Positions 1 to 5,008 of a stretch of 5,008 nucleotides of DNA are shown here, one piece after another. Made by a program: the position numbers and the translations under genes. Numbering within the stretch: the first letter of the stretch is position 1; each line of letters opens with the position of its first letter. This stretch comes from Sulfuritalea sp. (lineage in GTDB: Bacteria > Pseudomonadota > Gammaproteobacteria > Burkholderiales > Rhodocyclaceae): positions 1,041-6,048 of the forward strand of contig JAPLRA010000225.1 in NCBI GenBank assembly GCA_026399445.1. Reading direction: 5' to 3'. The notes below the pieces were generated by a model. The model did no database searches, was not told the DNA's origin, and saw only the letters and a list, made by a program, of their open reading frames with translations.

Positions 1-185
1 CGGCCCTCGCCATCGGCTAGCCACGGTGGCCCCCAGCCGCGCGTGTCGTCGCCGGCGTCGGGACGCTCGATCTTGATCACCTCGGCGCCGAGATCGCCCA
101 GCAGTTGCGAAGCCCAGGGTCCCGCCAGCACGCGCGAGAGGTCGAGAACCCTGAGGCCGCTCAGTGGCCCGGTTGGTGCTCCCAT
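1..185 (-). CDS. CaiB/BaiF family CoA-transferase, N-terminal part (cut by window edge)
   Basis: About 61 codons are visible; the gene runs off the left edge. The reading frame begins MGAPTGPLSGLRVLDLSRVL and continues with AGPWASQLLGDLGAEVIKIE, then RPDAGDDTRGWGPPW. This is the typical N-terminus of class III (formyl-CoA/carnitine CoA-type) transferases: a Rossmann-like start, 'L.G.RVLDLSRVLAGP', and the CoA-binding 'LGAEVIKIE.P.GDD.R'. Family members move CoA between carboxylic acids in the cytoplasm through an aspartyl-CoA thioester; the catalytic Asp lies further along and is outside the window, so substrate cannot be guessed. The ATG overlaps the stop codon of the upstream chalcone isomerase-like gene by one base (TGATG), which points to translational coupling in one transcript. 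Family assignment is secure; the particular enzyme is not. Confidence 0.9.
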   Translation of the reverse strand, partial: MGAPTGPLSGLRVLDLSRVLAGPWASQLLGDLGAEVIKIERPDAGDDTRGWGPPWLADGEG

Positions 186-769
186 CAGGAGAACGGCTTG
201 CCCAGCAGGTGCTCCTTGAGATCTTCCTGCACCGGCTTGTCGCCGAGCCAGATCTTCAGCAGGGCGCGGTAGAAGTCTTCGCCCGCGAGGTCCTCGCCTT
301 TCTTTTCACCATTGACCGTCAAGCGGGTTACCCCGCCGCCAATCTCGGGCAGCCAGTCGAGATGAACCGTGGCGCCCTTGGCGACATTGCCGATGCCGAG
401 CATCATGGCTTTGAACGTCTCGATGCGGGCGTTCATCGGAACGATTTCCGCTTCGCTGTGGTTCTTGTGTATCCCGCTCGCCAGCGAGTCGGCGAAAGTT
501 TCTCCTGACGCGTCGCGCAAGAGGACCAGGCGGATGCGTCTGGCGCCCTTTGCCGCCAGCACATCAGCCGTCGTCGCAGCCTTTTGCGGCAGATACAAGG
601 CCATCGCATAGCCCTTGATGAACAGCACCTTGCGCATCCCGGCGCCGTTGATCACCGTGTCACCAGCGCCGACTTTTGCCTTGTCGTCGAATTTGACGTC
701 GCCTACGTCGAGCGCAGCAAACGCGGGCAGGGAAAGGGCCAGCAGAAGTATGGCAAGCAGTTTGTTCAT
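185..769 (-). CDS. Secreted chalcone isomerase-like family protein
   Basis: A complete 194-residue protein. Residues 1-19 form a clean signal peptide (MNK, a Leu/Ala-rich core, then PAFA before ALDV), so the mature protein is probably periplasmic. The rest matches the bacterial chalcone isomerase-like domain: NGAGMRK at 41-47, YAMALYLPQKA at 54-64, the LLRDAS segment around 83-88, and the very characteristic GEDFYRALLKIWLGDKPV at 163-180 followed by LKEHLLG. In plants this fold isomerises chalcones or binds fatty acids; the bacterial secreted members have no settled function, and a small-ligand or lipid-binding role is only an inference. The start is supported by AAGGAG (778-783, read on the minus strand) eight bases before ATG. 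A TATGAT hexamer at 800-805 (minus) could be its -10 box, though I see no good -35. It is the first gene of a likely two-gene unit with the CoA-transferase. Confidence 0.88.
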   Translation of the reverse strand: MNKLLAILLLALSLPAFAALDVGDVKFDDKAKVGAGDTVINGAGMRKVLFIKGYAMALYLPQKAATTADVLAAKGARRIRLVLLRDASGETFADSLASGIHKNHSEAEIVPMNARIETFKAMMLGIGNVAKGATVHLDWLPEIGGGVTRLTVNGEKKGEDLAGEDFYRALLKIWLGDKPVQEDLKEHLLGKPFS

Positions 770-857
770 GAGTATGTCTCCTTCAGGGGGTAGCCCTCAA
801 TCATACCGCCGTGGCGGGCATGCTATCGTTGCGCCATCGATCGGCAGGGAGCATGTC

Positions 858-2157
858 ATGCAAAGAAGCGTCTTGGGTGTTGGGGTATTTCTTGTCGCGG
901 GCATGGTCCAGGCCGCCGAGCCGGCGCGCGATGTCACGTCCACCGCGGCCGAGCGCGAAGCCGTGGCGGTGACCGTGTACAACGACGATCTGGCGCTGGT
1001 CAAGGAACGCCGCCGGGTCGATCTCGCGGCCGGCCTGACGCGCCTTTCCCTGCGCGAAGTGGCGGCCCAGATGCGGCCCGAAACCGCACTGCTGCGTGCA
1101 GTGAGCGGGGCGCCGCTGAGCTTGGTCGAGCAGAACTTCGATTTCGACTTGCTGACGCCGCAAAAGCTTCTGGAAAAATATGTCGGTCGCGAGGTGACGG
1201 TGATCCGCCCGCATCCGACCAACGACAGCGAGCGGCGCGAACGGGCAACGGTGCTGGCGGCGGGACAAGGCACGGTGCTCAGGTTTGCCGACCGCATCGA
1301 GACCGGCGTACCGGGGCGTCTCGCTTTCGACAGCGTGCCATCCAACCTGCGCGATCGGCCGACGCTCTCGATCCTGCTCGAGGCGGCCGGCGGCAAGCAG
1401 GCCGTCGAGCTGTCCTACCTCACCGGCGGCTTGTCGTGGAAGGCGGACTACGTCGCCAACCTTTCCACCGACGGCAAGAGCCTCGACCTCAATGGCTGGG
1501 TGACGCTAACCAACCGCAGCGGCGCCGGTTTCGACAATGCGACCCTGCAACTGGTCGCTGGCACGGTCAATCGCGTGCGCCAGCCCGAGCCGCAACGCGC
1601 CTATGCGATGGCGGCCCCGGCACCGCGCGCCAAGGGCATGGAGGCGACACAGGAAGCGCTGATGGATTACCACCTCTACAGCTTCGAGCGGCCCACCAGC
1701 ATCGCCGACAACCAGACCAAGCAGCTCGCCCTGCTCTCGGCCAGCGCCGTGCCGGTGCGCCGTGAATACCTGCTGGCAGGCAACGACTGGTACTACCGCG
1801 AGCGCCAGCCGCAATTGGGGCAGATCGGGCAGAAGCTCAAGCCGGCGGTATTCCTCGAGTTCCGAGAAGCTGCAACTCAGGCTGGGTGAAGCCTTCGACA
1901 TCACTGCCGAGCGCAAGCAGACCAACTACCGGAAGATCGCCGACAACGTCAGCGAGTCCTCATGGCGCATCGAGTTGCGCAACGCCAAGGACGAAGCGGT
2001 GGTGGTCAAAGTGCAGGAACCCATGCCCGGCGATTGGGAGATGGTGCAGGAATCGCAGAAGCACACCAAGGAATCGGCGCGGGTGGCATCGTGGAACGTG
2101 GCGATTCCGGCGGGCGGCGCGACGGTGCTCGAGTATGCGGTTCGCGTGAAGTGGTAA
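858..2157 (+). pseudogene. DUF4139 domain protein, disrupted by internal deletion and frameshift
   Basis: The first part reads from ATG 858, with AGGGAG at 846-851 as ribosome binding site, and starts with a signal peptide (MQRSVLGVGVFLVAGMVQA, then AEP). It continues with family features: VTVYNDDLALVKERR at 38-52, GGLSWKADYVANL at 190-202, NGWVTLTNRSG at 212-222, and SFERPTSIADNQTKQLALLSA near 275-295. After residue 335 (AVFLEF) the frame meets TGA at 1887-1889, giving a 343-residue product. The family C-terminus continues in the next frame from about 1861: EKLQLRLGEAFDITAERKQT, then IELRNAKDEAVVVKVQEPMPGDWEM and EYAVRVKW before TAA at 2155-2157. Intact relatives, as I recall them, carry roughly 35-40 residues between these blocks (a GLG.PLP.G.VRVY stretch and a GEDRIDHTP motif). 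None of this is present, so a deletion is more likely than a one-base error. Intact members are secreted proteins of unknown role. Sequencing or assembly error remains possible. Confidence 0.8.
1857..1870 (+). other. Deletion/frameshift junction in the DUF4139 gene
   Basis: The upstream frame is good up to GAG TTC (1857-1862, residues EF). The downstream frame is good from about TCC GAG AAG CTG (1861-1872, SEKL). The upstream frame has codons starting at positions divisible by three and the downstream frame is offset by +1, so the lost segment must have a length of 3n+2 bases. No insertion sequence, target duplication or long repeat is seen at the junction. Confidence 0.65.
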
Positions 2158-2211
2158 GTGGCCTGCGGGTTTGGTGAGACGGAGTATTTGTTGGTTTCAG
2201 ACGACAGGTTC

Positions 2212-2230
2212 GTGCCCATTGCCGCCGGTC
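2212..2230 (+). repeat. Shared block, copy A (left of the ene-reductase)
   Basis: GTGCCCATT (2212-2220) is followed after GCCG by CCGGTC (2225-2230). The same two words occur in the same order and orientation on the other side of the ene-reductase gene, at 3544-3558. The rest of this 225-base spacer (2158-2382) shows no gene, clear terminator or other structure that I can support. Confidence 0.4.
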
Positions 2231-2382
2231 GCGCCCATAGATGTTCTGTGGCCGCTATCTGATGTAGTTCGGTCACCCAATAACGTTCCAAACTGTCACT
2301 AGCTAGCTGCAAATTTTCGTTGGTGTTTTCCGCGCGTCAGCCGGCACGAGGCAATCACGCGAGCCTGAATGCCGCCGCCGGC

Positions 2383-3453
2383 CTATCCCTGCCAAACCGG
2401 GTAGTCGGTATAACCTGCAGGTCCCGGGGAGTAGAAGGTTTCTGGATTCGGGGAGTTCAATGGCGCTTTTGCCTTGAATCGTGCCGGAAGATCGGGGTTT
2501 GCCAGGAATGCAGTGCCAAAGGCTACCGCATCCAGTTTCCCTTCAGTAATCGCTGCCCCAGCCTCTTTGACCGTGTAGCCCATGTTCCCGATTAGAACTC
2601 CCTTGTAGTTGGCTCGTATCGGAGTCAGCACATCTCCCTTTTGCTTACCAAAGAAGTCCCCACGCATCAAGTGTAGATAGGCAAGGTTGAAATCGTTCAG
2701 CCGGGTGGCAAGCCATGTTGCCAACCCGACAGGATCGCTATCGATCATGTCGTTGTAGCTATTGAGCGGCGAGATGCGTAATCCCACACGGTCACTGCCC
2801 CAAACCTTATTGACCGCCGTAATGACCTCAAACATTAGCCTGGCCCGATTTTCCAGACTGCCGCCGTAGGCACCTACACGATTGTTGGTGCCGTCACGCA
2901 GGAACTGGTCAAGCAGATAGCCATTGGCACCATGAACTTCGATGCCGTCGAACCCAGCGGCTTTGGCATTCTCGGCCGCCGTCTGAAAGCCTGCGACGAT
3001 TGCGGGAATTTCCTCGTCAGTAAGTACGTGCGGGACGACGTAGGGCTTTTTACCTTCGGGAGTGTGTACTTCATCGCCGGCGATGGCCATCGCGCTTGCT
3101 CCAACCGGTTGCTTGCCACCGTTAAGCAGTGGGTGACAGGCTCTCCCGCCATGCCAAACCTGCAGAAAGATCCGCCCGCCCGCAGCATGAACCGCGTCTG
3201 TGACTTTTTTCCATCCAGCAACATGTGCCCCCGAATAGATTCCCGGCTCCATCCAGAATGCCGAGTTTCCCTCCATGGCCATGGTTGCCTCGGCAATGAT
3301 CAGGCCCGCGCTGGCTCGTTGCGCGTAATGTTCCGCCATCAAGTCATTGGCGATATGGGTATCGCCGGCGCGGCAACGTGTCAGTGGCGCCATGAAGATG
3401 CGGTTAGGGGCGGTAATGGCGCCTACGCGCAGTTCGGAAAATAGATTGGGCAT
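2383..3453 (-). CDS. Old Yellow Enzyme family alkene reductase (NemA-like, FMN-dependent)
   Basis: A full-length 356-residue cytosolic TIM-barrel flavoprotein of the OYE family, which uses NAD(P)H to reduce activated C=C bonds (enones, N-ethylmaleimide, nitro compounds). Visible landmarks: N-terminus MPNLFSELRVGAITAPNRIF, then MAPLTR with the FMN-contacting Thr25; LQVWHGGR at 97-104 with Gln98; HGANGYLLDQFLRDGTNNR at 174-192, giving the substrate-binding His174/Asn177 pair and Tyr179, the likely proton donor; YGGSLENRARL at 196-206; RVGLRISP with Arg226; and the phosphate-binding end GNMGYT plus AFGTAFLANPDLPARF. In that last motif many relatives have FGR where this has FGT. The C-terminus GYTDYPVW is typical of bacterial NemA-type members. 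The start is fixed by the family N-terminus, yet no Shine-Dalgarno sequence precedes it (CTAAAATTCACC-ATG). No regulator gene is adjacent. The gene is less GC-rich than proA or the DUF4139 gene. The substrate cannot be deduced. Confidence 0.94.
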   Translation of the reverse strand: MPNLFSELRVGAITAPNRIFMAPLTRCRAGDTHIANDLMAEHYAQRASAGLIIAEATMAMEGNSAFWMEPGIYSGAHVAGWKKVTDAVHAAGGRIFLQVWHGGRACHPLLNGGKQPVGASAMAIAGDEVHTPEGKKPYVVPHVLTDEEIPAIVAGFQTAAENAKAAGFDGIEVHGANGYLLDQFLRDGTNNRVGAYGGSLENRARLMFEVITAVNKVWGSDRVGLRISPLNSYNDMIDSDPVGLATWLATRLNDFNLAYLHLMRGDFFGKQKGDVLTPIRANYKGVLIGNMGYTVKEAGAAITEGKLDAVAFGTAFLANPDLPARFKAKAPLNSPNPETFYSPGPAGYTDYPVWQG

Positions 3454-3543
3454 GGTGAATTTTAGAAAGTTAGAGGATGGGGGAGTTCATGTGCCTATGT
3501 CTGGTCCTGCTTGTGCTTTTTCAATACGCCGACGGTCCCTTTT

Positions 3544-3558
3544 GTGCCCATTCCGGTC
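3544..3558 (+). repeat. Shared block, copy B (right of the ene-reductase)
   Basis: GTGCCCATT (3544-3552) is followed directly by CCGGTC (3553-3558). Compared with copy A it lacks the four bases GCCG between the words. Apart from this and the terminator at 3690-3717, the spacer 3454-3732 shows no supportable gene. Confidence 0.4.
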
Positions 3559-3689
3559 AGTGATGAAAATTGGGAGCCGGCATTCGCCAGCAGCCCAAGG
3601 AAATCGGAAGCGGTCGTTCGTTATGCCTAGTAGATGCTTTCGTCTGGACGTCAGCTTCGTCGTGATGCCAGACAAAGCTGAATCGGCGC

Positions 3690-3717
3690 AAAACCACCGC
3701 CATCAGCTCAATGGCGG
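3690..3717 (-). terminator. Probable rho-independent terminator of the GlcG/HbpS-like gene
   Basis: Read on the minus strand, CCGCCAT (3717-3711) pairs perfectly with ATGGCGG (3703-3697) around a seven-base loop. It is followed by TGG and then TTTT (3693-3690). The hairpin begins 15 bases after the TAA of the HbpS-like gene, the right place for its terminator. The T run is short and interrupted, so termination may be partial. If it works, it separates this gene from the ene-reductase downstream on the same strand. Confidence 0.6.
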
Positions 3718-3732
3718 CGTTGTTTGCCTTGA

Positions 3733-4227
3733 TTACTTCAGTTGGTCTGCCACCCTCGCGATGCCCGCGTTGGCACAGACTTCGTCCTTCTCGCCGCCGG
3801 GGGCACCGGAGACGCCGACCGCACCGATCGTAACGTTGCCGATCTTGATGGGGACTCCGCCGCCAACTGCAACGGTATCGGGGATCTGACGCAAGTATGC
3901 GCTGGCTGGATTGTCGGTCAGCTTCATGAATTCGAGCGACGTTTGTCCGCGTGTACGGGCTGTGTAAGCCTTCTTGCGAGCGAATTCCATGGTGTGCGGA
4001 TTGGTGCCGTCACCGCGAAGCGACGCATGCACCAAGCCGGCATAATCAACGACGACCACTGAAACCTTGTAGCCGTCCTTGGTACATTGCTCAATCGTGC
4101 CGTCAATAATCGCCTGAGCCATTTTCATCGAAACGTTCTTCTCGGTGAGTGGGGCCTGTGCGTTAGCCAATGTGATTGATGCGACAGCAAGCACGGCAGC
4201 GGCAACAACTTGTCTCCTGAATGTCAT
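3733..4227 (-). CDS. Secreted GlcG/HbpS-family (DUF336-type, heme-binding-like) protein
   Basis: A complete 164-residue protein. Residues 1-24 are a signal peptide (MTFRRQ, a hydrophobic Ala/Val core, ANA cleavage site), which places it in the periplasm. The mature part is a single GlcG/HbpS domain: VVVVDYAGLVHASLRGDG at 57-74, FARKKAYTA at 82-90, PDTVAVGGGVPI at 116-127, and GAVGVSGAPGGEKDEVCANA at 135-154. HbpS of Streptomyces binds and degrades heme and senses redox stress, and GlcG sits with glycolate oxidase genes. Most proteobacterial secreted members have no assigned role, so heme binding is only a possibility. Cys48 and Cys151 could form a disulfide (inference). The start is well supported by GAGGAG (4234-4239 on the minus strand) six bases before ATG. 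It probably has its own promoter upstream and a terminator just downstream, so it appears to be a single-gene unit. Confidence 0.9.
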   Translation of the reverse strand: MTFRRQVVAAAVLAVASITLANAQAPLTEKNVSMKMAQAIIDGTIEQCTKDGYKVSVVVVDYAGLVHASLRGDGTNPHTMEFARKKAYTARTRGQTSLEFMKLTDNPASAYLRQIPDTVAVGGGVPIKIGNVTIGAVGVSGAPGGEKDEVCANAGIARVADQLK

Positions 4228-4258
4228 GCATTTCTCCTCGTTTGATCGGTCCGCGGGT

Positions 4259-4295
4259 GTGTCCCGATAGTTCAGGATATGTCAGTGAAGTGTCC
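4259..4295. repeat. Pair of direct GTGTCC hexamers, 31 bp apart, around the candidate promoter
   Basis: GTGTCC occurs on the plus strand at 4259-4264 and 4290-4295. The 31-bp period is about three helical turns. One copy lies in the spacer between the candidate -35 and -10 boxes and the other just past the predicted transcription start. This layout would suit a regulator operator, but hexamer pairs also arise by chance, so this is a weak call. Confidence 0.25.
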
Positions 4296-4302
4296 GCATC
4301 AA
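4274..4302 (-). promoter_or_regulatory. Candidate sigma70 promoter for the GlcG/HbpS-like gene
   Basis: On the minus strand, TTGATG (4302-4297) and TATCCT (4279-4274) are separated by exactly 17 bases, matching -35 and -10 boxes at four of six positions each. The start of transcription would fall near 4267, leaving a leader of about 40 bases with the strong GAGGAG site. Spacing and position are good, but such matches are common by chance. Confidence 0.4.
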
Positions 4303-4317
4303 CCTCGTTATTTCCAT

Positions 4318-4343
4318 GGTCATTGCGTGCAGCAATCAGGACC
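4318..4343. repeat. Small inverted repeat (hairpin) between proA and the HbpS-like gene
   Basis: ATTGC (4322-4326) and GCAAT (4332-4336) pair around the loop GTGCA. The flanking GGTC (4318-4321) and GACC (4340-4343) can extend the stem past a three-base bulge. It lies about 70 bases after the proA stop on the minus strand. No T run follows on either strand, so it is not a standard intrinsic terminator. It could still mark the 3' end of the proA transcript. Confidence 0.3.
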
Positions 4344-4411
4344 TCCGCTACGACCGCAACGGGCCGAAACGGACAAGATATGCCCCTGCCTGCCTTGTAC
4401 GACTCTTGGCG

Positions 4412-5008
<597 letters not shown>

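Noticed and set aside
806..817. CCGCC-GT-GGCGG inverted repeat in the divergent promoter gap
   Set aside because: A five-base stem with a two-base loop in GC-rich DNA is expected by chance, and it sits in no recognisable position relative to a promoter.
615..857. In-frame N-terminal extension of the DUF4139 gene back to position 615
   Set aside because: It lies antisense over the chalcone isomerase-like gene. The ATG at 858 has a good ribosome binding site and begins a clear signal peptide.
1926..2312. Minus-strand open frame of 128 codons reaching into the spacer 2158-2312
   Set aside because: Most of it is the antisense shadow of the DUF4139 C-terminus, and the spacer part has no recognisable domain or ribosome binding site.
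2285..2312. AGCTAGCT palindrome near the middle of the 2158-2382 spacer
   Set aside because: It is a short self-complementary word without flanking stem extension or a T run, so I do not call it a terminator or attachment site.
2932..3444. 170-codon plus-strand frame opposite the ene-reductase
   Set aside because: The minus-strand frame carries every OYE motif; the plus-strand protein resembles nothing and is a shadow.
3487..3675. Minus-strand open frame of 62 codons in the spacer before the ene-reductase
   Set aside because: It is basic and low in complexity, with no family resemblance and no convincing start signal. Chance is the simpler explanation.

Overview
The window looks like chromosomal DNA of a GC-rich Gram-negative proteobacterium. 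A betaproteobacterium, perhaps Rhodocyclales-like, is my best guess from the protein flavour (chalcone isomerase-like secreted protein, DUF4139 protein, and a ProA ending in a GDGEVRS-type C-terminus). This is inference from remembered family sequences, not a search result.

Layout, left to right. (1) At 1-185, minus strand, is the N-terminal end of a CaiB/BaiF-type CoA-transferase. Its start codon overlaps the stop of (2), a secreted chalcone isomerase-like protein at 185-769, minus strand, so the two are probably co-transcribed and translationally coupled. (3) Divergently, across an 88-bp gap, 858-2157 on the plus strand holds a DUF4139-family secreted/envelope protein gene. It is broken near 1860-1867: the conserved C-terminal part continues in another frame, and the middle of the domain seems to be missing. 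(4) A 225-bp spacer (2158-2382) has no gene I can support. (5) At 2383-3453, minus strand, is a complete Old Yellow Enzyme-family ene-reductase. (6) A 279-bp spacer (3454-3732) holds a probable intrinsic terminator for the next gene and a short sequence block shared with the spacer on the other side of the reductase. (7) At 3733-4227, minus strand, is a secreted GlcG/HbpS-family protein with a strong ribosome binding site and a plausible sigma70 promoter. (8) A 184-bp spacer (4228-4411) contains that promoter and a small hairpin. (9) From 4412 to the right edge, minus strand, is the C-terminal half of proA (gamma-glutamyl phosphate reductase, proline synthesis).

The genes do not form one pathway. 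proA is housekeeping. The ene-reductase and the HbpS-like protein are accessory functions in DNA visibly less GC-rich than the flanks. Hand counts of single 60-base lines give about 75% GC at 1021-1080, 65% at 4681-4740, 45% at 2641-2700 and 55% at 3001-3060. They may have been acquired separately from the flanks. I did not find a novel multi-gene system. The most notable observations are the broken DUF4139 gene and the shared block bracketing the ene-reductase.
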